From a bacterium (lineage in GTDB: Bacteria > Actinomycetota > UBA4738 > HRBIN12): a DNA stretch of 42,085 bases. Of this stretch, positions 1 to 8,332 are shown piece after piece. Under the pieces are notes generated by a model that had not been told where the DNA came from, ran no database searches, and was given only the letters and a program-made list of their open reading frames with translations. Both the position numbers and the translations under genes were made by a program. Positions within the stretch are counted from its first letter, which is position 1; each line of letters starts with the position of its first letter. Where the stretch lies: assembly GCA_023251895.1 (NCBI GenBank), contig JAHEXX010000004.1:1-42085 (forward strand). The letters run 5' to 3'.

Positions 1-102
1 GAGGCGATCCGGGCGCTGAAGCGCTACCTCTCCAGGGTGGTGTTCAAAACGATGACATCGATGAACCAGCCGACCGACCGCTTGACCGCGGCGGCGGCTT
101 GA
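1..102 (+). mobile_element. C-terminal end of an IS110-family-like transposase (truncated by window edge)
   Basis: Frame 1 from base 1 reads EAIRALKRYLSRVVFKTMTSMNQPTDRLTAAAA*; 'EAIRxLKRYLxRxVF' resembles the C-terminus of IS110 transposases. Only 33 aa are visible. Confidence 0.55.
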
Positions 103-130
103 CATAGGAGCAACCGATGCGGGAGCGGGC

Positions 131-703
131 ATGACCCTCGCGGGCATCTCAGCGGTGGCGGCGGGGATCGCCTTCCTCATCTCCGGCGCGTGCATCGTCG
201 TGTTCTTCGTTTCGGAGAAGGAGGCCTGGGGCCGCGCGAACGACGCCACGATCGCGCTGTTCGCGGCGTTGATGATCCAGCCGGCGGTCGAGATCTACGA
301 GCGCTACGCCCCCGGCTCGCGGTGGGTCGTGGGCCTGGTCACCCTTATCGGGATCGCCGGCTTGCTCGTGATCGTGGTCACCTCGAGTCTCACAGCCGCG
401 GCGAAGCTCGATTGGCTGCTGTCGGCGAAGATCGGGGGGGCGGGCTTCGGCGGCTTCCTCACGTGGATGGCCACAGCGTGCGTGCTGATCTTCCGGCGGG
501 GTGGGGTCCCCGACGCGCTCGCCGTGTTTGGGCTCGCCACGGTCGGGATCATGGGCGTCGCCGTCGGCCTGGCGATCCGGTTCATCCGAAGCTATGGCCG
601 TCTCTCGGGAGAAGTCCAGCCCCCGGTGGGGATATGGGTCGTGTTCGCGGTCGCGTTCGTCGCCTTGCCGGCCTGGACGATATGGCTCGGCGTCAGCCTC
701 TGA
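131..703 (+). CDS. Hypothetical multi-pass membrane protein
   Basis: 190-aa ORF with several hydrophobic segments (LAGISAVAAGIAFLISGACIVVFF, WVVGLVTLIGIAGLLVIVVTS, GIMGVAVGLAIRF). Confidence 0.55.
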   Translation: MTLAGISAVAAGIAFLISGACIVVFFVSEKEAWGRANDATIALFAALMIQPAVEIYERYAPGSRWVVGLVTLIGIAGLLVIVVTSSLTAAAKLDWLLSAKIGGAGFGGFLTWMATACVLIFRRGGVPDALAVFGLATVGIMGVAVGLAIRFIRSYGRLSGEVQPPVGIWVVFAVAFVALPAWTIWLGVSL

Positions 704-730
704 GGTCGCCAGACACGTTGGCCGGGCCGC

Positions 731-1561
731 CTACTCGGCGAGGCGGCGGAGGGTGGCGATGTTCCGGGCGTGGTCGGACAGGTCGCCCGGCGTCTCCACG
801 ACGATGGCCAAGTCGGCGACCTCGGGGCGGTGGAGGAGGGGGATGAACCCCTCCACGCCGATGAACCCCTCGCCGATGTGCTCGTGGCGGTCCCGCTTCG
901 ACCCCCGATGGAACTTCGCGTCGTTCGCATGGATCAGCACCAGCCGGTCGGCCAGGCCGGACGCGCGCAGGTCGGCGAAACAGGCATCGACGCCATGCTC
1001 GTCGCCGATCGGGTAGCCCGCCGCGAACAGGTGGCAGGTGTCGGCGCAGAGCCGGAGCCGGTCGTCGTCTACGGCCTCGAACAGCCGAGCCGCCTCCTGG
1101 AACGTGGCCGCGACGGAGCCTGTCGTCCCAGCCGTCAGCTCCACCACTAAGGAGGTGTCGTGAGCCGTGGCCAGGATGGCTTGCAGGGACGCGGCCGCAC
1201 GGGCCAGGGCTTCTCGGGCCTCGGTGGGACCGCCGGAGCCCGCGTGGACGACGACGCCGTCGGCCCCGACCTGCGCGCAGGTCTCGACCGTGGCCCGGGC
1301 CACCTCCAACGAGTTCAGCAGGAACTGCGGATTCGGCGAGGCGATGTTGACCAGGTACGGCGAATGCGCGTACAGGGGGCCGAGTCCCGATGCGGCCCAC
1401 GCCTCGCGGAACGCCGCTGTCTCGGCCTCGGAGATGCGCGGCGGCGCCCACCCGCGAGGGTTCGAGACGAAGATCTGGACGGCCTCGGCGGCGCACGCGT
1501 TCGCCGCGTCGATGGCCGATGAGAGGCCGCCCCGGACGGGCACGTGCGCACCGATCCTCAC
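731..1561 (-). CDS. nfo: Deoxyribonuclease IV / endonuclease IV
   Basis: VRIGAHVPVRGGLSSAI..., LVVELTAGTTGS, CADTCHLFAAGYPI, LIHANDAKFHRGSKRDRHEHIGEGFIG motifs. GTG start at 1561 overlaps the upstream kinase stop (GTGA). Confidence 0.88.
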   Translation of the reverse strand: MRIGAHVPVRGGLSSAIDAANACAAEAVQIFVSNPRGWAPPRISEAETAAFREAWAASGLGPLYAHSPYLVNIASPNPQFLLNSLEVARATVETCAQVGADGVVVHAGSGGPTEAREALARAAASLQAILATAHDTSLVVELTAGTTGSVAATFQEAARLFEAVDDDRLRLCADTCHLFAAGYPIGDEHGVDACFADLRASGLADRLVLIHANDAKFHRGSKRDRHEHIGEGFIGVEGFIPLLHRPEVADLAIVVETPGDLSDHARNIATLRRLAE

Positions 1562-3393
1562 CCGATGTAGATCGTGATCGTGTCTCCGGCGTGGACGATG
1601 CTGCCGGGCGTGGGATCCTGGCCTCGGACGATGTCGTCGATCGAGCCGGGCACGACGACGATGTTGGCCTTGAGGCCGGCGTTCTGGATCGCGGTAACCG
1701 CGGCGTCCCTGGTCAACCCAAGGAAGGTGCCCACGGCGAACGTCTTCGGCCCGAGGGACACGGTGATCCTCACCGACGAGCCCTTGGCCAGCTTCTGCTC
1801 CGGATCGGGCTTCTGGCTGATCACGACGTCGCGCGGCACGCTCTTCGAGTACTTGGTCTTGATCTTGACGTGGAAGCCCATCCCGGCCAGCTGCTTCTTC
1901 GCTGCGCCCACGTCCTTTCCCACCACGTCCGGGACCGGAACGGGGGGCGGGCCCTTGCTGATCAGCAGGCCCACGGCGCTGCCCTCGGGAGCGGTGTCGC
2001 CAGCGACCAGCGCGCGGATCACGGATCCCGCCGGGATCTTGTCGTGGAACGCCCTCTGGGGGTTCCCGACGGTGAACCCGGCTGCCTCGAGCGCCGCGCT
2101 CGCCTCGTCCAGGGTCTTGCCCTGGAGCTCTGGCAAGGCCACCGGCCGCGGTCCGAGTGAGGTGATCAGCGTGATCCGCGCACCCTTGTCGACCCCGGTC
2201 CCCACGGCGGGGGTCAGGCCGGCCACGGTGCCGGTCTCGTACTTGAGCGAGTAAACGCTCCGCCCGACCCTGACCGTGAGGCCCTCCTCGACCAGCCGCG
2301 CACGGGCATTCGCGGCGGGCATCCCCAGCACGTCGGGAACGGTAATGGCGTGCGGGACGAGGTAGGTCCAGGCCGCCCAGGCCCCCCCGGCCAGGAACAG
2401 GAGCCCGAACAACAAGCCGAACGTGCGCCTCCACCTTCGGCCCCGGACCTGCTTGCGGGTCTCGGCCCGGGGGATCGTGACCGTCGTGGCTTGCTCCGGC
2501 GATGCGTCGTCCTCGTCGGCGATGAGCACCGACGCGTCCTCGACCAGCTCGGCCAGGGACCGCGCCGGCGGAAGCGTCGCGGCCTCTTTTTCCAGGTCCC
2601 GCCGCATCTCGGCGGCCGATTCCGGCCGGAGCTCCCGGTCACGTTCCGTGGCGGAGGCCACGAACCCGTCGAGTTCCCGGGGCAGGTGGGGGACCAGGGC
2701 GGACGGCCGTGGCACCCGTTCGGACAGGTGCTTGTACGCGATCGCGATCGAGGTTTCCCCCGAGAACGGGACGCGACCGGTGAGGAGTTCGAACGTAACG
2801 ATGCCCAGCGAGTACAGGTCGGTGCGGGGGTCTGCGGGCTCTCCCCGGATCTGCTCGGGGGCCAGGTACTGGACGGTTCCCGTCACGGTTCCGGGAGCTT
2901 GCGTGATGTGGCCGTCCATGTAGGCGCGGGCCAGGCCGAAGTCCGCCAACTTCGCCACGCCCCGCCTGTTCACCAGGATGTTCTCGGGCTTGAGATCCCG
3001 GTGGACAATGCCTTTGGCATGGGCGTGCTCCAGGGCGGCCAGGGCCTGGAGCACGAGGTCGGCCACCTGGGCCGGCTCCAGGTGGCCCAGCGGCTGGAGC
3101 AGTTCCCGAACGCTCCGACCCTCGATGTGCTCCATCACCATGAAGTACACGCCGTCGACGGCGCCCCAGTCGTAGACGGACACGATGTTCGGGTGGTTCA
3201 GGCCGGCCGCCGAGCGGGCCTCCGTCCGGAACCTCTCCACGAACCCGGCGTCCCCGGCCAGGCTGCGGTGGAGGACTTTGATGGCAACGTCGCGAGCCAG
3301 CACGACGTCGTGGGCCAGGTACACCTCGCCCATCCCGCCCGAGGCGATGCGCTCGACGAGCTGGTAGCGGCCGTCGAGCGTGGTGAGGCTCAT
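1558..3393 (-). CDS. Serine/threonine protein kinase with C-terminal PASTA repeats
   Basis: DGRYQLVERIASGGMGEVYLAHD, IVHRDLKPENIL, DFGLAR; transmembrane segment; four PASTA-like repeats (VPDVLGMPAANARARLVEEGL, LPELQGKTLDEASAALEAAGF, VPDVVGKDVGAAKKQLAGMGF, VGTFLGLTRDAAVTAIQNAGL). Start set at MSLTTLDGRYQL. Confidence 0.93.
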   Translation of the reverse strand: MSLTTLDGRYQLVERIASGGMGEVYLAHDVVLARDVAIKVLHRSLAGDAGFVERFRTEARSAAGLNHPNIVSVYDWGAVDGVYFMVMEHIEGRSVRELLQPLGHLEPAQVADLVLQALAALEHAHAKGIVHRDLKPENILVNRRGVAKLADFGLARAYMDGHITQAPGTVTGTVQYLAPEQIRGEPADPRTDLYSLGIVTFELLTGRVPFSGETSIAIAYKHLSERVPRPSALVPHLPRELDGFVASATERDRELRPESAAEMRRDLEKEAATLPPARSLAELVEDASVLIADEDDASPEQATTVTIPRAETRKQVRGRRWRRTFGLLFGLLFLAGGAWAAWTYLVPHAITVPDVLGMPAANARARLVEEGLTVRVGRSVYSLKYETGTVAGLTPAVGTGVDKGARITLITSLGPRPVALPELQGKTLDEASAALEAAGFTVGNPQRAFHDKIPAGSVIRALVAGDTAPEGSAVGLLISKGPPPVPVPDVVGKDVGAAKKQLAGMGFHVKIKTKYSKSVPRDVVISQKPDPEQKLAKGSSVRITVSLGPKTFAVGTFLGLTRDAAVTAIQNAGLKANIVVVPGSIDDIVRGQDPTPGSIVHAGDTITIYIG

Positions 3394-3524
3394 ACTGGTG
3401 CCGGAGCGATCGACCGGTCGCTCCGGGATGGTGCTCTTGGACGTGGTCGTTCCTCCCGTTCGCGGGCGTGCCAAGGGGCCGGGGGCGCGTCCGCGAGCAA
3501 TTCTAGGGGCCGGAGGAGGCCGGA

Positions 3525-4262
3525 TTGGCCGAATCGACGAACGAATCCGGGGGCGGGTCGGAGCCCGTCGAGGAGTTCCAGGATGCGTTCGCGCGCATCT
3601 CGGCGGCCGTCGAAGCGGGGGACACGGACCTGTCGGAGCTGGGGTTCTGGAGGTTGCTCGCGAAGGTGAAGGTGGACCCCGCGTTGTCGGCTCACTGGGC
3701 CGACCAGGCCGGGCGGATCGACCGGATGGCGTTCGAGGCTCGGGTCCGTACGCGGTTCCCGGTCTGGCTCGGCAACCTCGTGCTCCTGCTCGAAGCTTTG
3801 GTCGGGGCGGCCGCCGTGGTGGTGGCGCTCCGGGCGACGAACGAGGTGCTGGCCGGCCTGGCGCTGATCGTGGCGGCGGTGGCGTGGTCGGTGTCGTTAC
3901 ACGACCCGGCCCACTGGGCGGTGGGGCGCCTGGTGGGGATCCGGTTCACCTGCTACTTCCTCGGAGGGCCGTTCCCGCCGCGGCCCGGCCTGAAGACCGA
4001 CTACGCGACGTACCTGCGCACGAAGCCGGGGGACCGGGCGTTGATGCACGCGTCCGGCGCCATCGCGACCAAGCTCGCGCCGTTCGTGGCGCTGGCCTTC
4101 TACCCGGCGAGCGCGGCGCCGGCCTGGGCGGCCTGGCTGCTGCTGGCGATCGGACTGTTCCAGATCGCGACCGACGTGCTCTTCTCCACCAAGACCAGCG
4201 ACTGGAAGAAGGTCCGCCGCGAGCGGGCGGTGGCCCGGGCCCAGGTCGCACGCACAAGGTAG
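3525..4262 (+). CDS. Membrane protein with M50-like HDxxH motif (putative metalloprotease-like)
   Basis: TTG start after GGAGGAGG. SLHDPAHWAVGRLVGIRFTCYFLGG sits in the hydrophobic part; several transmembrane segments. Confidence 0.6.
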   Translation: MAESTNESGGGSEPVEEFQDAFARISAAVEAGDTDLSELGFWRLLAKVKVDPALSAHWADQAGRIDRMAFEARVRTRFPVWLGNLVLLLEALVGAAAVVVALRATNEVLAGLALIVAAVAWSVSLHDPAHWAVGRLVGIRFTCYFLGGPFPPRPGLKTDYATYLRTKPGDRALMHASGAIATKLAPFVALAFYPASAAPAWAAWLLLAIGLFQIATDVLFSTKTSDWKKVRRERAVARAQVARTR

Positions 4263-4267
4263 CCGCC

Positions 4268-4843
4268 GTGGAGATGCAGGGGTTCGAGCGGCGACTCCTG
4301 GGGAGCCGGACGTGGGCGGCCTTCTCTCGCCGGGTCGTCGTTCCCTGGGTGGTCTCGTTAGCGTGATTCCCTGATGAGGCCGAAGTGCTGGAGCTGGGGT
4401 GCGGGAACGGGTTCGAGGCGGAGGCGCTCGCGGAGCGATTCCCCGGGTGGCGGCTGACCGCAACCGACTTCGACCGCGGGATGGTTGCCGCGACGGCGGG
4501 TCGTCTGGCCCGGTTCGGGGAGCGGGTGCGCGTGGAGCGGGCGGATGCCACGGCGTTGCCGTACGAGGATGGCTCGTTCGATCTCGCGTTCGCGGTGTTC
4601 GTGTGGCACCACGTCGGCATCTGGCGCGAGGCCACGTTCGAGGCGCGGCGGGTCCTCCGTGAAGGCGGCAGTCTCGTGCTGGCCGACGTCCGACATCCCC
4701 TCGCGCACGAACCCGACCGCGGCATCCTGGCCGGCACGTACGGGCTGGAGGCGCTCCGTCGAGCCATCGCGGACGCCGGCTTCCGCCGGATGCGACTCGG
4801 GACGGGTGCCGGCCCCTGGTACCGCCTCGTGGCTCAGGCCTGA
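4268..4843 (+). pseudogene. Class I SAM-dependent methyltransferase interrupted by an in-frame TGA (4364-4366)
   Basis: Same frame on both sides of the stop: VEMQGFERRLLGSRTWAAFSRRVVVPWVVSLA*FPDEAEVLELGCGNGFEAEALAERFPGWRLTATDFD... Motif I (LELGCGNG) lies just after the stop. Confidence 0.7.
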
Positions 4844-5110
4844 CGGTGGCCTCGGCTGGGCGTCGGGCTGCCTGCGGACCTCGACCCCACAGGTTTCGGG
4901 GTGCAGATCCGTGGGGGCCGAGCTCGGTGAGACAGTCACCGATTTCGATGCGGCGTAGGTCGGGCTGAACGTTCGAGCACGCGGACGGCCGAAGAGGTGA
5001 GCCTCGCCACCTGTGACCGTCAGGCGATCCCCTGGCCGACACTTCTAAGATGCCCCTTTAAGAGCAGCGGCCCGCCCGCGACGGGTTCTTGCTGAGGGGG
5101 GAGGACAAAG

Positions 5111-5635
5111 GTGAACTATCGGGTTCTGCGAGCAGTCATGATTCTCGCTGTTGTGTCGTCCGGGTGTGGGGGGGCAGGAGAGACCGGTCCAACGGCGACC
5201 GGTTCGAGCGTAGTGACGGTCATCGATCCAGCCCAAGCTAGGGAGCGACATACCACCGGACTTGCTTGGCGAGTACACGGAGGGGAATTGGGACGAGATC
5301 CCCGCGGGCGAGAACCGATTCTCGTGGGAAATACTTCCTGCGGGGGATGAGAAGTGTTCCGGATTGGTAGGTGTAGAAGTGAGCTGCATCGTCATCACCC
5401 AGGACCCCAGCCTGGTCGAACAGTACGGTCCGGCGACGGTGCAGGGAGATCTTCTCTACTACAAGATGATCAACCACGTGCGCTCAGATCCGTGTCTCGG
5501 TGAAGTAATCGTTTGGCGGTTCGAGGTCGTAGGGGATCGGGTGACCTTGGGACCGCTAGATCCGGGATGTCGGGAAAAGAACAGCATTGCCGAGTTCGGG
5601 ATTTCCCTTCTGGCGAGGGTCCCATCATGTTCGGC
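5111..5635 (+). pseudogene. Putative secreted lipoprotein split by a frameshift
   Basis: Frame 2: MNYRVLRAVMILAVVSSGCGG (lipobox-like) ...VTVIDPAQ. Frame 3 continues PKLGSDIPPDLLGEYTEGNWDEIPAGENRFSWEILPAGDEKCSGLVG.... The frames meet around 5220-5260. Confidence 0.5.
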
Positions 5636-5704
5636 GGGTCGTCGCGGAGAGGCCACCCGCGCCGGGGCGTTGGACGTTATCTCCCAAGGGCAGACCGCGG
5701 AGGG

Positions 5705-5786
5705 TCACCAGCGCGCTCGCAATCCGGCCCGTCGCCCCGCGAACACGTCGTCGGATCCGTTCACGATCACCTCAGTCACGTACGCA
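5705..5786 (-). pseudogene. Short CpaF/TadA-like ATPase remnant (N-terminal motif)
   Basis: Minus-strand reading AYVTEVIVNGSDDVFAGRRAG resembles the CpaF 'VTEIMVNGPDDVYVER' motif; homologous to the 7964-8075 fragment. Confidence 0.4.
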
Positions 5787-5954
5787 AAAGACCCTTCTCA
5801 CGATCAAGGCATCTGATGGTGAAGCTTGTGGTCGAGGCGGCTGCCCGCGCCAGGGGCGCGTGTGCAGTTAGACCCCCTGAGGCAAATGGAGAGCGCGGCG
5901 GGGTTCTCGCCGATACGGCACACTACCCTCGACGACGTTGAGAAGGACGGTTCG

Positions 5955-6740
5955 GTGCGGCTCGACGGGAAGATCGCGGTCATCAGCGGAGGCGGCTCCG
6001 GGATCGGCGCCGCGACGGCGCGGCTGTTCGCCGAGGAGGGCGCGTCCGTGGTCGTGACGGGGCGCCGCCCCGAACCGATCCAGGAGGTCGCCGCCGCGAT
6101 CAGCGGGCTGGCCGTTCCCGGAGACGCGGCGGACCCGAACCACGCACGCGATGCCGTAGGCGCCGCGATCCAGAACTTCGGCGGGCTGGACATTGTCGTC
6201 GTGAACCACGGCACCGGTTGGGGTGGTTCCCCGGGCACGATGACCGACGAGGCCTGGCGCGCGACCCTGGACGCGAACCTCACCGGTTCGATGAACCTCG
6301 TGCGGGCCTCGATCGCCCCCATGAGCGAACGTGGCGGCGGATCGATCGTCCTCGTGTCCTCGATCAACGGTATGACCGCGTTCCCGGGCGAGGCCGCCTA
6401 CTCAGTGACCAAGGCGGCGATGATCGTGCTCGCGCGCTCGATCGCCGTCGACCACGCCGACGCGCGGATCCGAGCGAACGTCGTGTGTCCGGGGTGGGTG
6501 CACACGCCGATGGCGGACAGGACGTTGGATCGGCTCAGGGATACGCGTGGGATTGACCTGGCCGAGGCGTATGCGATGGTGACGCGATTCGTGCCGGCGC
6601 GACGAGCTGCCGAGCCGGAGGAGATCGCGGCGTGCATCCTGTTCCTTGCCGGTGATGAAGCGTCGTATGTGAACGCCGCCGTGTTGATGGCCGACGGTGG
6701 CGGTCAGGCACTCGACGTTTCCCATATCGAATTCCTGTAG
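5955..6740 (+). CDS. SDR-family oxidoreductase
   Basis: VRLDGKIAVISGGGSGIGAATARLF (TGxxxGxG-type), NHG, Ser (VLVSSING), YSVTKAA (YxxxK), PGWVHTPM. Confidence 0.9.
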   Translation: MRLDGKIAVISGGGSGIGAATARLFAEEGASVVVTGRRPEPIQEVAAAISGLAVPGDAADPNHARDAVGAAIQNFGGLDIVVVNHGTGWGGSPGTMTDEAWRATLDANLTGSMNLVRASIAPMSERGGGSIVLVSSINGMTAFPGEAAYSVTKAAMIVLARSIAVDHADARIRANVVCPGWVHTPMADRTLDRLRDTRGIDLAEAYAMVTRFVPARRAAEPEEIAACILFLAGDEASYVNAAVLMADGGGQALDVSHIEFL

Positions 6741-6964
6741 GTGGGACGCGCGATAGTGCTTCGATCATTCTGGGAGTGTCGTCGGATGGTGCTCGGATCG
6801 CCTCCAATACTTGCTCGTGACAGGCCGGAAGCGGCAGGCCCTCTTGAAGGAGTCCGGGCAGGCAGACTGTCCGAGAGGCGGCCGGACGCGCAGGGGCGCG
6901 CGGACGTTATCGCCTCTCGTGTAGTTGACGTACGGGCAGTCGGGCATCCCGCCTGGTTGCTACG

Positions 6965-7573
6965 TCAGGCCGACCAGGCGAACGAAGCCGAGTGGGCGTT
7001 CTTCCCGTCTTGGGAAAGGTCGTAGCCGAACGCCTTGATCCTGGATCTGGTGGCCCGCCCGATGGTCAGCGTCGTGGCGACGGGGTGGGCGATGCCGGTC
7101 AGCGTGCTCACCTCACCGGTCGCGCTGTTCGGGGGTACGAAGTCCCCGATCTCGATGTCGAGCAGGTCGCCGGCCTTGATCGAGTGCTTCCTGCCGTCAT
7201 CGGTGTACTCGATCGGGACAGTCTCCATGCCCAGCATCTCCCCGACCAGCGGGCCGAGCGCCGCCATGGGGCCGCCGAGCGCACCGCTGAAGACGCCGCC
7301 GATCGCCTCGGCCTGCTCCTTGGAGGCGGCCGCGTCCATGAACATGCCGAGCTTCCAGCTACCGTCGGTCATGAGCGGCGGGGAATCTGCAAGCACCGCG
7401 ACGTTCAGCCCACTGATGTCCAGGCCGTCAACGTCCCCCACGTCGATGTGAAAGGCGAGGACCACCGTGCACCGGTCGTAGTCCGCTGGCATCGACATCC
7501 CTGACGTGGTGCACCGGCACACCATGTTGCACGGGCAGTTCTCGAAATACGTGCCACGCACGCTCCAGCCCAT
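6965..7573 (-). CDS. DUF1326 domain-containing protein
   Basis: MGWSVRGTYFENCPCNMVCRCTTSG...; characteristic ENCPCxxxCxC N-terminus and overall layout. Confidence 0.8.
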   Translation of the reverse strand: MGWSVRGTYFENCPCNMVCRCTTSGMSMPADYDRCTVVLAFHIDVGDVDGLDISGLNVAVLADSPPLMTDGSWKLGMFMDAAASKEQAEAIGGVFSGALGGPMAALGPLVGEMLGMETVPIEYTDDGRKHSIKAGDLLDIEIGDFVPPNSATGEVSTLTGIAHPVATTLTIGRATRSRIKAFGYDLSQDGKNAHSASFAWSA

Positions 7574-7810
7574 CTCGCTCTCCTTCGCCCGATGGATCCC
7601 ACGGGGCATCCTTCATCGGGGACTCCTGGGGGTCAAGTCGGCTTGCCGGCGGCATCCTCGGAACCGACGGCGCGAACCTCGACCGCCTCCTCGGAAGGCG
7701 ACGGTCGCCCGCCCCTGTGGCGGGGCGCCCCATCTGCCGGAGCGCGTGTACTGCGTGTGCCGTGGCGTATGAGTCCTTGCTCCATGGGAGGGCCGCCGCC
7801 CTGAGGGGGA

Positions 7811-7963
7811 TGTCCACAAACCGGCCACGCAAGAGGCGGCGCCCCACCCAGCGATCGAAACAGTTAGGTCGCGCCACGAGCCCGTGACCCCCCCCAAGCA
7901 CCAGGGCCTAACAACCCGGAGTGTCCACAAACCGGCCACGCAGGAGGGAGCGCCCCACCCAGC
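7811..7963. repeat. Imperfect 42-bp direct repeat (7811-7852 and 7922-7963)
   Basis: tgtccacaaaccggccacgc[a/g]... cgccccacccagc; 39 of 42 positions identical by eye, 111-bp offset. Confidence 0.85.
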
Positions 7964-8075
7964 CCATCAGGTGCAGGACGGCCTCCTCCCCCTCGAATAG
8001 ACCGTCCGGCGCCCTCTCGATCCGCCCCCTCCGCTCCACGAACACGTCGTCGGCTCCGTTCACCATGACCTCGGT
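7922..8075 (-). pseudogene. CpaF/TadA-like secretion ATPase N-terminal remnant
   Basis: Open minus-strand reading TEVMVNGADDVFVERRGRIERAPDGLFEGEEAVLHLM-GWVGRSLLRGRFVDT; strong resemblance to the CpaF N-terminal motif, with no full ATPase following. Confidence 0.5.
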
Positions 8076-8332
8076 GAATGGAGATGGACCTGATCAACGC
8101 CCCGCACCTCTAGCGCGTGTCGACCCGGTGCCGCTGGTGGCCCCCCGGCCTCACGTCGTCGGCGAAACCCGCACACCGTCGGTCACGCCGAGCGCGTGGT
8201 GGAACAAGATCACCTCAGCGATCGTCTTTCCTCCCCCGATCGTCCATCGATGTTTACCAGCTAGTCAGCGCAACCCGCCCCAGGCATGGTGGTCCGGTTG
8301 CGGCGCGGTCGCATCCGGGGAAGGATTCGAGC

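Noticed and set aside
4364-4366. Selenocysteine (UGA) recoding in the methyltransferase
   Set aside because: No Sec/Cys position is expected between the N-terminal helix and motif I, and no SECIS-like hairpin was evident by eye; nonsense mutation or sequence error is simpler.
4846-5100. Possible tRNA or structured RNA in the gap before the lipoprotein
   Set aside because: No T-loop GGTTCRANYCC or cloverleaf pattern found by eye.
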